Source: Pseudomonas fluvialis
GTDB taxonomy: Bacteria > Pseudomonadota > Gammaproteobacteria > Pseudomonadales > Pseudomonadaceae
DNA: 64,000 nt
NCBI RefSeq assembly: GCF_002234375.1
Contig: NZ_NMQV01000001.1
Coordinates: 62,001-126,000 of the forward strand
Direction: 5' to 3'
This document shows positions 9,122 to 18,997 of this stretch, piece by piece. The notes below the pieces were generated by a model. It was given only the letters and a program-made list of their open reading frames with translations. It was not told where the DNA came from and searched no databases. Position 1 is the stretch's first letter; every line of letters begins with the position of its first letter. The position numbers and the translations under genes are program-made.

Positions 9122-10282
9122 TCAGTTGAACAGGTTGAAGAAGAACAGTCGTACGCTGTCCCACAGACGGCGGAAGAAACCACCCTGCTCAACTGCTTCC
9201 AGGGCCACCAGATCGCTGCTGTGCACCAGTTGCTCGCCCAGCTTGACCTCGACCTTGCCAATCACCTGACCGGCTTCGATCGGGGCTTCCAGCTGCGGGT
9301 TGAGCAGCATGCCGGCCTGCAATTGGGCCATCTGGCCCTTGGGCAGGGTCAGGCTGAGGTCTTCGGCCAAGCCGGCCTTGACCTGGCGTGTCGTACCTTT
9401 CCAGACCGTCGCCTGGGCCAGCTCGGCGCCTTTCTGGAAGAAGGTCTTGGTTTCGAAGAAGCGGAAGCCGTAGGTCAGCAGTTTCTGGGTTTCCGCGGCA
9501 CGCGCCTGCTCGCTGACCGTACCGAATACCGAAGTGATCATCCGTGCGTTGTCACGCACCGCTGACGCCACCAGGCAGAAGCCTGCCTCCTCGGTATGCC
9601 CGGTCTTCAGGCCATCGACCGTCTTGTCGCGCCACAGCAGCAGGTTGCGGTTGGGCTGCTTGATGTTGTTCCAGAAGAACTCCTTCTGCGAGTAGATCGC
9701 ATAGTGCTCGGGGTCTTCGAGGATGATTGCCCGCGCCAGGATGGCCATGTCGTGCGCGCTGGAATAGTGGTTGGGGTCTGGCAGGCCCGTGGCATTGACG
9801 AAATGCGTGTTGTGCATGCCCAGGCGCTGCGCAGTGGCATTCATCATGTCAGCGAAGGCTTCCTCGCTGCCGGCAATGTACTCGGCGATCGCCACACTGG
9901 CATCGTTGCCGGACTGGATGATGATGCCGTGCAGCAGGTCGCTGACGCTGACCTGGGTGTTGACCTGGATGAACATGCGCGAGCCGCCGGTACGCCAGGC
10001 CTTTTCGCTGACAGTCACCATGTCCTGCTCGCCGATCTTGCCGTTACGGATTTCCAGGGTGGCGATGTAGGCGGTCATCAGCTTGGTCAGGCTGGCGGGC
10101 GGCAGGCGCTGGTCGCCATTGTTTTCCACCAGCACCTTGCCGCTGGCGGCATCCATCAGCACGTAGGACTTGGCCGCCAGCTGCGGCGCGGCCGGCAGTG
10201 CCGGGGCGCTGGCCTGGGCCAGGCCGGCAAGGCTCAGGGACAGGGTCAGCAGAAGGGATTTGCCAAGGGTCAGAATGTTCAT
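9122..10282 (-). CDS. dacC: Serine-type D-alanyl-D-alanine carboxypeptidase (PBP5/6 family)
   Basis: A 386-residue periplasmic enzyme that removes the terminal D-Ala from peptidoglycan pentapeptides, limiting cross-linking. A signal peptide ends near residue 25 (AQASA). The catalytic SLTK has Ser64 and Lys67, the second motif is SGN, and the third is KTGHT. The PBP5 C-terminal beta domain follows. The last residues ([12 protein letters not shown]) form the amphipathic helix that anchors PBP5-type enzymes to the inner membrane. Gene order rlpA-dacC-ybeD-lipB is the usual one in Pseudomonas. A 70-bp gap from rlpA may hold its own promoter. Confidence 0.96.
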   Translation of the reverse strand: MNILTLGKSLLLTLSLSLAGLAQASAPALPAAPQLAAKSYVLMDAASGKVLVENNGDQRLPPASLTKLMTAYIATLEIRNGKIGEQDMVTVSEKAWRTGGSRMFIQVNTQVSVSDLLHGIIIQSGNDASVAIAEYIAGSEEAFADMMNATAQRLGMHNTHFVNATGLPDPNHYSSAHDMAILARAIILEDPEHYAIYSQKEFFWNNIKQPNRNLLLWRDKTVDGLKTGHTEEAGFCLVASAVRDNARMITSVFGTVSEQARAAETQKLLTYGFRFFETKTFFQKGAELAQATVWKGTTRQVKAGLAEDLSLTLPKGQMAQLQAGMLLNPQLEAPIEAGQVIGKVEVKLGEQLVHSSDLVALEAVEQGGFFRRLWDSVRLFFFNLFN

Positions 10283-10352
10283 CGTTCTCTCTAAGGGTCA
10301 GCGGGACAGCACCCCTGCCCAGGCCAAGGCCTGCACAAGGGCATGGAAAAAC

Positions 10353-11369
10353 TCAATCGCCACGCACCAGGGTGGCCAGGCCGAAGTTGGCCAGGCTCAG
10401 GTCGTCACGCAGGCGTTCAGCCTCGCTCTGGCTGGACAAGGGCCCGAGCCGCACGCGGTGCAGTATCTGCTGGTTGCGCACCACCGAACTGATCAAGACC
10501 GGCGCACTCACGGCTGCGCTCAACTTGGCTTTGAGCAGCTCGGCAGCGTCGGGATTGGCGAAGGCTGCCAGTTGGAGATACAGGCCAGAGGCTGCGGGTA
10601 AAGCGTTTTTTTTTACGTCGACTTCCACCGGCAGCACGGCAGCCGCATGTTGCTGGGGCGGTGGCGTGTACTGCTCGACCGCCAGCGGGGCAGCCGCCTG
10701 CGGGGCGCTCTGCACCTGACTGGTGAGGGGTTGCGCAACCTGCTGCGGCTGGGCCAGGACCATGGGCACCGGACGCCCCTGCTGGGCCCACCACTGGTGC
10801 GGATCGATGCCTTCGACCTTGACCCGTGCCGTACCACTCTCGGCATAACCGAGCTTCTTGGCGGCGGCAAACGACAGGTCGATGATGCGGTCGGAATAGA
10901 ACGGCCCGCGGTCATTGACGCGCAGGATCACCGTACGGCCATTCTCCAGGTTGGTCACCCGCACGTAGCTGGGCAACGGCAGGGTCTTGTGCGCTGCGGT
11001 CATGCCGTACAGGTCATAAGCCTCGCCATTGGCAGTGGCCTGCCCGTGAAACTTGGTGCCGTACCAGGAGGCAATACCCGTGGCGCGATAATTGCGCGCA
11101 TCACTGATCGGGTAGTAGGTCTGCCCGAAAACCGTATAGGGATTGGCCTTGAACTTGCCATAATGGGGCATGGGTACCGCATCGGGAATGCGCGATACAT
11201 CAACGTCCCACCAGGGCGCACCATCCCGCGAAGGACGCTGGTAGTTACCGGGACCGGAGATCACCCCACCCTGGGCTACCGGCGCCACAGGCTGTGGGGT
11301 ACGGCTGGTGGTGCAACTCGCCAGCAGCACGCTGAAAGCCAGCAGGCTCAGGCTCAGGCGACGGCTCAT
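10353..11369 (-). CDS. rlpA: Septal-ring lytic transglycosylase, rare lipoprotein A
   Basis: A 338-residue lipoprotein with lipobox LLASC (Cys19). The double-psi beta-barrel lies around residues 90-185 (GIASWYGTKFHGQATANGE, VRVNDRGPF). A variable Pro/Gln/Ala-rich linker follows. The last 75 residues are a SPOR domain (YLQLAAFANPDAAELL), which in this family binds stem-peptide-free glycan at the septum. The family cleaves such glycan in Pseudomonas. The start overlaps the mltB stop by 4 bp. An eight-T run just before the SPOR region (near 10608) is a possible slippage site, but the frame is intact. Confidence 0.95.
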   Translation of the reverse strand: MSRRLSLSLLAFSVLLASCTTSRTPQPVAPVAQGGVISGPGNYQRPSRDGAPWWDVDVSRIPDAVPMPHYGKFKANPYTVFGQTYYPISDARNYRATGIASWYGTKFHGQATANGEAYDLYGMTAAHKTLPLPSYVRVTNLENGRTVILRVNDRGPFYSDRIIDLSFAAAKKLGYAESGTARVKVEGIDPHQWWAQQGRPVPMVLAQPQQVAQPLTSQVQSAPQAAAPLAVEQYTPPPQQHAAAVLPVEVDVKKNALPAASGLYLQLAAFANPDAAELLKAKLSAAVSAPVLISSVVRNQQILHRVRLGPLSSQSEAERLRDDLSLANFGLATLVRGD

Positions 11370-12379
11370 CGAATACCTCGGCGGGCAATTTCCTCAGACA
11401 GCTGATGCACCGCCAGGGCGTACATCAGGCTGCGGTTGTAGCGGGTGATGGTGAAGAAGTTGGGCAGGCCCATCCAGTACTCGACACCTTCGGCTCCATC
11501 CTGACGGAATGCCGTCACCGGCAGGTCATCACGCAGTACGTCCTGGCTACGCCAGCCCAAGGCGCGCAGCTTGCCGACCGTACTGGTCGCGTCCAGCCCA
11601 GGGCTCAGCGCATCGACGGCGGAGGCGTCGCGCAGTTCGGCACGACTGACCACCGGCTCACCGCTCTTCCAGCCGTGCGCCTTGAAGTAGCTGGCGACAC
11701 TGCCAATGGCATCCACCGGATTGGTCCAGATATTGATATGCCCATCACCATCAAAATCCACCGCATAGGCACGGAAGCTGCCCGGCATGAACTGCGGCAA
11801 GCCCATGGCCCCGGCATAGGAGCCCTTGAGGCTGAGCGGGTCAACCTGCTCCTCACGGGTCAGCAGGAGAAACTCGCGCAACTGCTGGCAGAAGAACGGC
11901 GCACGCGGCGGATAGTCGAAACACAGTGTGGACAGTGCATCGAGCACCCGCCAGCTGCCGGTATTGCCACCGTAGAAGGTTTCCACACCAATGATCGCCA
12001 CGATAACCTCGGCGGCCACGCCATATTCGCGCTCGGCACGCGCCAGCGCCTCGGCATGCTGACGGGCAAACGCCTGGCCCTTCTGAATGCGTGCTTCGGT
12101 AATGAAAATCGGCCGGTATTCGCTCCAGGGGCGGACCCGTTCGGCGGGGCGCGAAATGGCGTCGAGAATGGCCTGCTTGCGCTCTGCCTGGGCAAACAGC
12201 CGCTGCAATTGCTCGCCGGCAAAGCCATGTTCACGGGTCATCTGCTCGATGAATTGCTCGACGGCAGGTACACCACTGTAGTCAGCCGCCTGCGCAGCAC
12301 TCTGCAGGCCTAGGCCGACCAACAATGCCAGGGCGCCGCGACGCACCTGTAAAAGCCAATTTCCGTTCAAATTCTGCAC
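11366..12379 (-). CDS. mltB: Lytic murein transglycosylase B, soluble SltB1-like form
   Basis: A periplasmic enzyme of about 337 residues that cleaves MurNAc-GlcNAc bonds with 1,6-anhydro product. The catalytic Glu is in GVETFYGG. AGAMGLPQFMPGS and DFDGDGHINIW are family motifs. It has a Sec signal (GLQSAAQA) but no lipobox cysteine, so it is the soluble form. I chose the GTG at 12379, five bases past the rodA stop and preceded by AGG. A TTG at 12397 inside rodA is the alternative. The stop overlaps the rlpA start. Confidence 0.9.
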   Translation of the reverse strand: MQNLNGNWLLQVRRGALALLVGLGLQSAAQAADYSGVPAVEQFIEQMTREHGFAGEQLQRLFAQAERKQAILDAISRPAERVRPWSEYRPIFITEARIQKGQAFARQHAEALARAEREYGVAAEVIVAIIGVETFYGGNTGSWRVLDALSTLCFDYPPRAPFFCQQLREFLLLTREEQVDPLSLKGSYAGAMGLPQFMPGSFRAYAVDFDGDGHINIWTNPVDAIGSVASYFKAHGWKSGEPVVSRAELRDASAVDALSPGLDATSTVGKLRALGWRSQDVLRDDLPVTAFRQDGAEGVEYWMGLPNFFTITRYNRSLMYALAVHQLSEEIARRGIR

Positions 12380-12383
12380 TCTT

Positions 12384-13535
12384 TCAAACCTGGGCAATCC
12401 ATTTGCGATGGGTATGGATCGCCATCAAAATCCCGAAACTGGACAGCAGCGTCACCAGCGAAGTTCCTCCCAGGCTGATGAAGGGCAAGGGCACCCCCAC
12501 GACGGGCAACAGGCCGCTGACCATGCCGATGTTGACAAACACATAGACGAAAAAGGTCAGGGTCAGGCTGCCCGCCAGCAACTTGCCAAACAGCGTCTGC
12601 GCCTGGGCGGTGATCATAAGGCCACGAGCAATCAATAGCAGGTACAGCAACAACAAAATAGCGATGCCGACCATGCCGAACTCTTCGCCAAGCACGGCAA
12701 TGATAAAGTCCGTGTGGCTTTCCGGCAAAAAATCCAGATGCGACTGGGTGCCTTGCAACCAGCCCTTGCCCCACACGCCCCCCGAGCCAATGGCGGCCTT
12801 GGACTGAATAATGTTCCAGCCAGCCCCCAAGGGATCGTTCTCCGGGTCGAGAAAGGTCAGCACCCGGCGCTTCTGATAGTCGTGCATGTAGAAGGTCCAC
12901 AGCGCGACAGCCAGCGGCACGGCGGCGGCCAACGCACCCAGCATCCAGCGCCAGCGCAGCCCGCCGACAAACAGCACGAACACGCCAGCGGCCAGGATCA
13001 GCAACGAAGTTCCCAGATCAGGTTGCTTGGCAATCAGCACCACCGGCATGCCGATCAGCACCAGGCTGATGGCGATATGTTTGAGGCGCGGCGGCAGGTT
13101 GTGCCGCGCCAGATACCAGGCGATGGTCATCGGCATGATGATTTTCATCAGCTCGGAGGGCTGGAACCGCATCACCCCAGGAATATGAATCCAGCGGGTC
13201 GCGCCCATCGCCGTGTAGCCGAACAACTCCACCCAGACCAGCAACAACAAGCCACCCAGGTAGGCCAGCGGCACCCAGCGCGCCATGAAGCGCGGCTCGA
13301 TCTGGGCAATCACCAGCATGGCCGCCAGGCCGATGGCAAAAGAGCTGGCCTGTTTATAGAGCAGCTCCCAGTTCTTGCCACTCGCCGAATAGAGGATGAA
13401 CAAGCCGGCACAGGCCAGAGTGACCAGCAACAGCAACAGGATGCCGTCGATGTGCAGGCGCTGCAGCAGGCTGGCACGTCGCTTGAGCACATCCTCCTGG
13501 GAAATGGTCCGATCGAAATTACCCGTCATATTCAT
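12384..13535 (-). CDS. rodA: Peptidoglycan glycosyltransferase RodA (SEDS family)
   Basis: A 383-residue SEDS protein with about ten membrane helices that polymerises lipid II in the elongasome, paired with PBP2. Family motifs include ILYSASGKN near the N-terminus, WIHIPGVMRFQPSELMKI, and the PDLGTSL and ESHTDFI segments holding conserved acidic residues. GVPLPFISLGGTS lies near the end. The start overlaps the mrdA stop by 4 bp, so RodA and PBP2 are probably made in step. A second ATG two codons in is possible. Confidence 0.96.
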   Translation of the reverse strand: MNMTGNFDRTISQEDVLKRRASLLQRLHIDGILLLLLVTLACAGLFILYSASGKNWELLYKQASSFAIGLAAMLVIAQIEPRFMARWVPLAYLGGLLLLVWVELFGYTAMGATRWIHIPGVMRFQPSELMKIIMPMTIAWYLARHNLPPRLKHIAISLVLIGMPVVLIAKQPDLGTSLLILAAGVFVLFVGGLRWRWMLGALAAAVPLAVALWTFYMHDYQKRRVLTFLDPENDPLGAGWNIIQSKAAIGSGGVWGKGWLQGTQSHLDFLPESHTDFIIAVLGEEFGMVGIAILLLLYLLLIARGLMITAQAQTLFGKLLAGSLTLTFFVYVFVNIGMVSGLLPVVGVPLPFISLGGTSLVTLLSSFGILMAIHTHRKWIAQV

Positions 13536-15421
13536 GGCTTGCTCCCGGCGCCAGGCAGCGCAGCGGCATACTCGGCCTTAAGCTGGCCCTGCTCGTCGAG
13601 CAGCCAGGCATCCATCACCGCCTTGGCCACCGGCGCCGCCACACCCGACCCCGATTCGCCGTTCTCGACCATGACCGCCACGGCAATCTGCGGTGCTTCG
13701 GCCGGCGCGAAGGCAATAAACAGCGCATGGTCACGATGCCGTTCAGCCACCTTGTTGCGGTCATACTTCTCGCCCTGCTTGATCGCCACCACCTGCGCCG
13801 TGCCGCTCTTGCCGGCAATCCGATAGAGCGACGCCGCACCGACCTTGTTGGCGGTGCCGCGCGGACTGTGCAACACCGCCTCCATGCCCTGGCGAATCAG
13901 GTCCCAGGTACGTGGATCGCGGTAGACGATATCCGGCATCGGCTTGGGGTCGACCGGCGGCGTGCCATCCAGGCTGCGCGCCAGGTGCGGGCGAATCCAC
14001 CGACCGCGGGTAGCCACCAGCGCCGTGGCCTGGGCCAACTGCAAGGGCGTGGCCTGCATATAGCCCTGGCCAATACCGAGGATCAGCGTTTCCCCCGGGT
14101 ACCAGGCTTGGCGATAGCGGTTGCGCTTCCACTCGCGCGACGGCATCAATCCGCCGGTTTCCTCGTACATATCCAGCGCCACGCGCTGACCAAAACCGTA
14201 GGCACTCATGTACTGGTGCAGACGATCAATACCCAACCGGTTGGCCAGATCGTAGAAGTAGGTGTCGTTGGAGCGGGCAATGGCCAGTTCCATATCGACC
14301 CAGCCATCGCCATTGCGATTCCAGTTGCGGTACTTGTGACTATGGTTGGGCAGCTGGAAGAAGCCCGGATCGAAAACCCGCGAACTGCGGGTAATCACCC
14401 CGGCATCCAGCCCCGCCGCAGCGACCATTGGCTTGATCGTCGAACCCGGCGGGTAAAGGCCGCGCAACACACGGTTGTACAGCGGCCGGTCGATGGAGTC
14501 GCGCAACTCGGCATAAGCCTTGAAACCGATGCCGGTGACGAAGGGGTTGGGATCGAAGCTCGGCTGACTGACCATCGCCAACACTTCGCCGCTGTCCGGC
14601 TGGATCGCCACGATGGCACCACGTCGACCGCCCAGCGCCTCTTCGGCAGCTTCCTGCAGGCGTACATCCAGGGTCAGGTGCAGATCAGCCCCCGGCTTGG
14701 GGTCGGTGCGCTTGAGTACCCGCAGCACCCGGCCACGGGCATTGGTCTCAACCTCCTCGTAGCCCACCTGACCATGCAACTGATCTTCGTAGAATTTCTC
14801 CAGCCCCGTCTTGCCGATATGGTGGGTGCCGCTGTAATTGGTCGGATCGAGGTTTTTCAGCTCTTGTTCATTGATCCGCCCGACATACCCCACCGAATGG
14901 GCAAAATGCTCCTTGAGCGGGTAATGGCGGACCAGTTGCGCCGCCACGTCGACGCCGGGCAAACGAAACTGATTGACGGCGATCCGCGCGATCTGCTCTT
15001 CCGACAACTCGAACATGATCGGCACCGGCTCGAAAGGCCGGCGGCCCTGGCGAGTGCGCCGCTCGAACAAGGCACGCTCTTCCTCGCCCAATTCAAGCAC
15101 CTCGACCACCTGATCCAGCACCTGCTGCCAGTCGCCGGCACGCTCGCGGGTCAGGGTCAGGCTGAAGCTGGGCCGGTTGTCCGCCAGGATCACCCCGTTG
15201 CGGTCGTAGATCAGCCCGCGAGTCGGCGGAATCGGCTGCACATGGATGCGGTTGTTTTCCGCCAGGGTCGAGTGATACTCGTACTGCACCACCTGCAGGT
15301 AATACAGGCGCGCCAGCAGCACGCTCATCAGCAGCAGCACCACCGCGGCACTGACCAGCACCCGGCGTTTCACCAGGCGGGCATCGCGTTCGTGGTCCTT
15401 GAGGCGGATCGGCTGCGGCAT
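13532..15421 (-). CDS. mrdA: Penicillin-binding protein 2, elongation transpeptidase
   Basis: A 629-residue monofunctional class B PBP that cross-links peptidoglycan during side-wall growth and activates RodA. One N-terminal transmembrane helix (VLVSAAVVLLLMSVLLARLYYL) is followed by the dimerisation/hook region starting at RGLIYDRNG. The transpeptidase domain has STIK (Ser327), SND in the second motif and KSGTAQ as third. Length is normal. It begins 6 bp after rlmH and overlaps rodA at its end. Confidence 0.97.
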   Translation of the reverse strand: MPQPIRLKDHERDARLVKRRVLVSAAVVLLLMSVLLARLYYLQVVQYEYHSTLAENNRIHVQPIPPTRGLIYDRNGVILADNRPSFSLTLTRERAGDWQQVLDQVVEVLELGEEERALFERRTRQGRRPFEPVPIMFELSEEQIARIAVNQFRLPGVDVAAQLVRHYPLKEHFAHSVGYVGRINEQELKNLDPTNYSGTHHIGKTGLEKFYEDQLHGQVGYEEVETNARGRVLRVLKRTDPKPGADLHLTLDVRLQEAAEEALGGRRGAIVAIQPDSGEVLAMVSQPSFDPNPFVTGIGFKAYAELRDSIDRPLYNRVLRGLYPPGSTIKPMVAAAGLDAGVITRSSRVFDPGFFQLPNHSHKYRNWNRNGDGWVDMELAIARSNDTYFYDLANRLGIDRLHQYMSAYGFGQRVALDMYEETGGLMPSREWKRNRYRQAWYPGETLILGIGQGYMQATPLQLAQATALVATRGRWIRPHLARSLDGTPPVDPKPMPDIVYRDPRTWDLIRQGMEAVLHSPRGTANKVGAASLYRIAGKSGTAQVVAIKQGEKYDRNKVAERHRDHALFIAFAPAEAPQIAVAVMVENGESGSGVAAPVAKAVMDAWLLDEQGQLKAEYAAALPGAGSKP

Positions 15422-15427
15422 CGACGC

Positions 15428-15895
15428 TTACTTGTGGTAGGGGTGGCCGTTGAGTACGGTCCAGGCCCGGTAGATCTGCTCACCCAGCAGGATACGCACC
15501 AGCGGATGGGGTAGGGTCAGCGGCGACAGCGACCAGCGCTGCTCGCTGCGCGCACAGACCTCCGGCGCCAGCCCTTCCGGACCGCCGACCATGAGGTTGA
15601 CGTTGCGCGCCTCGAGGCGCCAGCGCGCCAACTGCTCGGCCAACTGCTCGGTACTCCAGGGTCGCCCTTGGACTTCCAGAGTGACGATGCGTTCCCCCGG
15701 CTGCACCTTGGCCAGCATGGCCTCGCCTTCCTGGCGGATCAGCCGGGCCACATCGGCATTCTTGCTGCGCGTGTGCAGGGGTATTTCCACCAGTTCCAGA
15801 GGCAGCTCGGGCGGCAGGCGCTTGGCATATTCCTGCCAGCCGTCTTCCACCCAGCGCGGCATGCGCGAGCCCACGCAGATCAGCCTGATGCGCAC
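15428..15895 (-). CDS. rlmH: 23S rRNA (pseudouridine-1915-N3)-methyltransferase RlmH
   Basis: A 155-residue SPOUT-class methyltransferase acting on pseudouridine 1915 in helix 69 of the assembled 70S ribosome. The knot region [12 protein letters not shown] and the tail [18 protein letters not shown]...GHPYHK are diagnostic. The start is a GTG at 15895, which gives exactly the usual length. It lies 7 bp after rsfS and 6 bp before mrdA, so ribosome and wall genes share a transcript. Confidence 0.96.
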   Translation of the reverse strand: MRIRLICVGSRMPRWVEDGWQEYAKRLPPELPLELVEIPLHTRSKNADVARLIRQEGEAMLAKVQPGERIVTLEVQGRPWSTEQLAEQLARWRLEARNVNLMVGGPEGLAPEVCARSEQRWSLSPLTLPHPLVRILLGEQIYRAWTVLNGHPYHK

Positions 15896-15902
15896 GGCCG
15901 TG

Positions 15903-16253
15903 TTACTCCTGGTGTTGCGCGCGGCTCTGTTCGGCGCCCTGCCACAGACGCTCCAGGTCATAGAACTCGCGGGTAGCTTCCTGCATGACATGCACAACCA
16001 CGTCACCCAGGTCGAGCAGCGCCCATTCGCCGCCATCCAGGCCTTCGTTGCCGACCGGCCGCACACCCTGTTCCTTGACCTTCTCCAGCACGTTCTCGGC
16101 AAGCGACTTGACGTGGCGCCCGGAAGTACCGCTGGCAATCACCATGAAATCGGTGATGCTGGTCTTGCCGCGCACATCGATGGTCGTGATGTCCTTGGCC
16201 TTGAGATCTTCCAGGGCGGCGATCGCCAGCTGGAGCAGTTGTTCGTTTTGCAT
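15903..16253 (-). CDS. rsfS: Ribosomal silencing factor RsfS
   Basis: A 116-residue protein of the RsfS/Iojap family that binds L14 on the 50S subunit and blocks subunit joining under starvation. [20 protein letters not shown] and [14 protein letters not shown] are the family hallmarks. The C-terminal tail (EQSRAQHQE) is hydrophilic and variable. It is 12 bp downstream of nadD, the common arrangement. Confidence 0.96.
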   Translation of the reverse strand: MQNEQLLQLAIAALEDLKAKDITTIDVRGKTSITDFMVIASGTSGRHVKSLAENVLEKVKEQGVRPVGNEGLDGGEWALLDLGDVVVHVMQEATREFYDLERLWQGAEQSRAQHQE

Positions 16254-16265
16254 CGTTACCTCGGT

Positions 16266-16910
16266 TCAATGAGCAGCACGGTACAGTCCGTGCTGCTGGA
16301 TATAGGCGAGTACGGCATCGGGCACCAGGTAGCGCACCGAGCGGTTCTCTGCCAGCAAATGGCGAATCTGCGTGGCCGACACCGCCAGCGGGGTCTGCCA
16401 GACACAGGCAATCTGTCCGGCCGGCCCTTGCAGTTGCCCAGGATCGGCCACACTGCGCGCCGCCAGCAGGTCGCGCAGCACTTCGGGCGCCTCGCTGTCG
16501 GCATCCGGGCGCTGCAACACCAGGATGTGGCACAACTCCAGCAACTCCGTCCAGCGGTGCCAGCTCGGCAGGCCGCAGAAGGCATCCCAGCCCAACACCA
16601 GCAGCAGGCTGTCCTGCGCAGCCAGCTCACTGCGCAGCGAACACAGCGTGTCATAGGTATAGGACGGGGCCTGCCGAGACAGCTCGCGATCATCCACGCA
16701 CAACGGCGGCAGGTCCTGCACGGCCAGGCGCACCATCGCCAGGCGCTGCTCGGCACTGGCTTGCGGTGCCTGGCGATGCGGTGGCCGTGCACTGGGCAGC
16801 AGGCGCAACTCCTGCAACTGCAGCAGTTCGGCCACTTCCACGGCCGCCCGCAGGTGGCCGATATGAATGGGGTCGAAGGTGCCGCCGAGCAGGCCGATGC
16901 GACGGCTCAT
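16266..16910 (-). CDS. nadD: Nicotinate-nucleotide adenylyltransferase NadD
   Basis: A 214-residue nucleotidyltransferase that joins NaMN and ATP to form deamido-NAD, an essential NAD step. The N-terminal [12 protein letters not shown] carries the GxFxPxHxGH motif. SATQIRHLL near the C-terminus is the second ATP-binding motif. The start shares one base with the proA stop (TGATG), suggesting coupled translation. Confidence 0.96.
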   Translation of the reverse strand: MSRRIGLLGGTFDPIHIGHLRAAVEVAELLQLQELRLLPSARPPHRQAPQASAEQRLAMVRLAVQDLPPLCVDDRELSRQAPSYTYDTLCSLRSELAAQDSLLLVLGWDAFCGLPSWHRWTELLELCHILVLQRPDADSEAPEVLRDLLAARSVADPGQLQGPAGQIACVWQTPLAVSATQIRHLLAENRSVRYLVPDAVLAYIQQHGLYRAAH

Positions 16911-18175
16911 CAGCTGCGTACGTGGCCGTCGCCGAACACCACGTATTTCTCGCTGGTCAGGCCGTGCAGGCCGACCGGGCCGCGCGCATGCAGCTTGTCG
17001 GTGGAGATACCGATTTCTGCGCCCAGGCCATATTCAAAACCATCGGCAAAGCGTGTCGAGGCATTAACCATCACCGAACTGGAATCAACCTCAGCAAGGA
17101 AGCGCCGCGCATCACTGAAGTTCTCGGTGATGATCGCATCGGTGTGCTGCGAGCCGTAGTGATTGATGTGCTCGATGGCCGCTTCCAGCGAATCGACAAT
17201 ACGGATTGCCAGGATCGGCGCATTGTATTCGGCAAACCAGTCATCCTCGCTGGCCGCCAGCACCGCACTGCCCAGCAGCTCGCGGGTCGCCGCACAGCCA
17301 CGCAGCTCCACCCCCTTGGTCTGGTAGATCTCGCCCAGCGGCGGCAGTACGCGCGCAGCGATGGCGCGATGCACCAGCAGCGTTTCCATGGTATTGCACG
17401 GCGCATAGCGCTGGGTCTTGGCGTTGTCAGCCACGCGCACCGCCTTGTCCAGATCGGCAGCCTGGTCGATATAGACATGGCAGACGCCATCCAGATGCTT
17501 GATTACCGGTACGCGCGCCTCGCGGCTGATGCGTTCGATCAGGCTCTTGCCGCCACGCGGCACAATCACATCGACATACTCGGGCATGCTGATCAGCGCA
17601 CCCACGGCCGCCCGATCGGTGGTTTCCACCACCTGCACCACGGCAGCCGGCAAGCCGGCAGCGGCGATACCCTGCTGCACACAGCGGGCAATCGCCTGAT
17701 TGGAATGGATGGCCTCCGAGCCGCCGCGCAGGATGGTGGCATTGCCGGACTTGAGGCACAGGCTGGCCGCATCGATGGTCACGTTAGGACGCGATTCATA
17801 GATGATGCCGATCACCCCCAGCGCCACGCGCATCTTGCCGACCTGAATACCTGAAGGCATGTAGCGCATGTCGCGGATCTCACCGATCGGGTCCGGCAGG
17901 GCGGCCACCTGGCGCAGGCCTTCGATCATGTCGTCGATGCGTGCCGGGGTCAGCGCCAGGCGATCCAGCATCGCCTCATCCAGCCCGTTTTTCCGGCCAG
18001 CCTGCAGATCCAGTTGATTGGCCTGCAACAGCGCTTCGCGCTCGGCATCCAGGGCCTCGGCGGCAGCCAGCAGGGCATGATTCCTCTGCGCGGTACTGGC
18101 CCGCGCCAGCTGACGCGAGGCCTCGCGGGCGGCACGTCCCAGGCGGGTCATGTAGTCGAGTACGGTCTCGGTCAT
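16910..18175 (-). CDS. proA: Glutamate-5-semialdehyde dehydrogenase (gamma-glutamyl phosphate reductase)
   Basis: A 421-residue NADPH-dependent enzyme of proline synthesis that reduces gamma-glutamyl phosphate. The aldehyde-dehydrogenase-like fold shows [22 protein letters not shown] and the catalytic Cys in [11 protein letters not shown] (about residue 260). The C-terminal [14 protein letters not shown] is family-specific. The ATG at 18175 gives the standard length. A longer upstream frame would run through the divergent mpg promoter and is rejected. Confidence 0.97.
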   Translation of the reverse strand: MTETVLDYMTRLGRAAREASRQLARASTAQRNHALLAAAEALDAEREALLQANQLDLQAGRKNGLDEAMLDRLALTPARIDDMIEGLRQVAALPDPIGEIRDMRYMPSGIQVGKMRVALGVIGIIYESRPNVTIDAASLCLKSGNATILRGGSEAIHSNQAIARCVQQGIAAAGLPAAVVQVVETTDRAAVGALISMPEYVDVIVPRGGKSLIERISREARVPVIKHLDGVCHVYIDQAADLDKAVRVADNAKTQRYAPCNTMETLLVHRAIAARVLPPLGEIYQTKGVELRGCAATRELLGSAVLAASEDDWFAEYNAPILAIRIVDSLEAAIEHINHYGSQHTDAIITENFSDARRFLAEVDSSSVMVNASTRFADGFEYGLGAEIGISTDKLHARGPVGLHGLTSEKYVVFGDGHVRS

Positions 18176-18269
18176 CGGGTCGGTCTCGCTGGACGAACGT
18201 CGGAGAAAGCCGCTGAGTATACCCAGCGCGGCACCAGGCTGCACAGCAGCAACCGCTGCCGCCAATCGG

Positions 18270-18275
18270 TATAAT
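18270..18275 (+). promoter_or_regulatory. Candidate -10 element for the mpg operon
   Basis: A perfect TATAAT lies 33 bp before the mpg ATG. No good -35 lies 16-18 bp upstream. Transcription would start around the CGCGCC that follows. Confidence 0.35.
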
Positions 18276-18307
18276 CCGCGCCTGCCGCCCCCCTTCGGGA
18301 CCCCCGC

Positions 18308-18997
18308 ATGAGCTGTTCTTCTCGTATCGACCGGCCCCTGCCGGCCAGTTTCTTCCAACGTGACGCGCAGTGCCTGGCCCAGGCCTTGCTGGGCAAGGTG
18401 ATCCGCCATTACCACAACGGCCTGTGGCTGAGCGCGCGGATCATCGAAACCGAAGCCTACTATCTGGCCGAGAAAGGCAGCCATGCCTCGCTGGGTTACA
18501 CCGAGAAGCGCCGCGCGCTGTTCATGGACGGCGGATATATCTACATGTACTACGCACGCGGCGGCGATTCACTGAACTTCAGCGCCGCCGGCCCCGGCAA
18601 TGCGGTACTGATCAAGTCTGCTTATCCCTGGCAGGACGCGCTGAGCGACGCCCAGGCCCTGGCGCGCATGCAGCACAACAACCCTGACCGGCAAGGGCGA
18701 GCGCGGTCTGTCGAGCGCCTGTGTGCCGGACAGACCCTGCTCTGCCGCGCCCTCGGGCTCAAGGTCAGCGAGTGGAACGCCCAGCCCTTCGACACCCAGC
18801 GCCTGTTCGTCAGCGACCTGGGACTGCGCCCACGCGCCATCATCCAGACCCAGCGCCTGGGCATTCCCCCTGGCCGTGACGAGCACCTGCCCTACCGTTT
18901 CGTCGACGCCGACTATGCCGCCTGCTGCACGCGCAATCCCTTACGCCGCGGCCAGCGTGCCGGGCAGGACTATCAATGGCTGGAGACGCCGCCATGA
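18308..18997 (+). CDS. mpg: DNA-3-methyladenine glycosylase (Mpg/AAG family)
   Basis: A 229-residue base-excision enzyme of the AAG type that removes alkylated purines. IIETEAYY contains the catalytic Glu. The MYYARGGD stretch, the [12 protein letters not shown] region and the VSDLGLRPR segment match the family. It is not related by fold to AlkA or Tag. Its stop codon overlaps the start of the next gene by 4 bases. Confidence 0.88.
   Translation: MSCSSRIDRPLPASFFQRDAQCLAQALLGKVIRHYHNGLWLSARIIETEAYYLAEKGSHASLGYTEKRRALFMDGGYIYMYYARGGDSLNFSAAGPGNAVLIKSAYPWQDALSDAQALARMQHNNPDRQGRARSVERLCAGQTLLCRALGLKVSEWNAQPFDTQRLFVSDLGLRPRAIIQTQRLGIPPGRDEHLPYRFVDADYAACCTRNPLRRGQRAGQDYQWLETPP

Noticed and set aside
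10605..10620. Frameshift at the homopolymer run in rlpA.
   Set aside because: The frame reads through cleanly from the barrel domain into the SPOR domain, so the gene is intact.
13727..15514. Plus-strand open frame of almost 600 codons opposite mrdA.
   Set aside because: mrdA has all its motifs on the other strand. This frame is Gln/His/Arg-rich with no domain, so it is a shadow.
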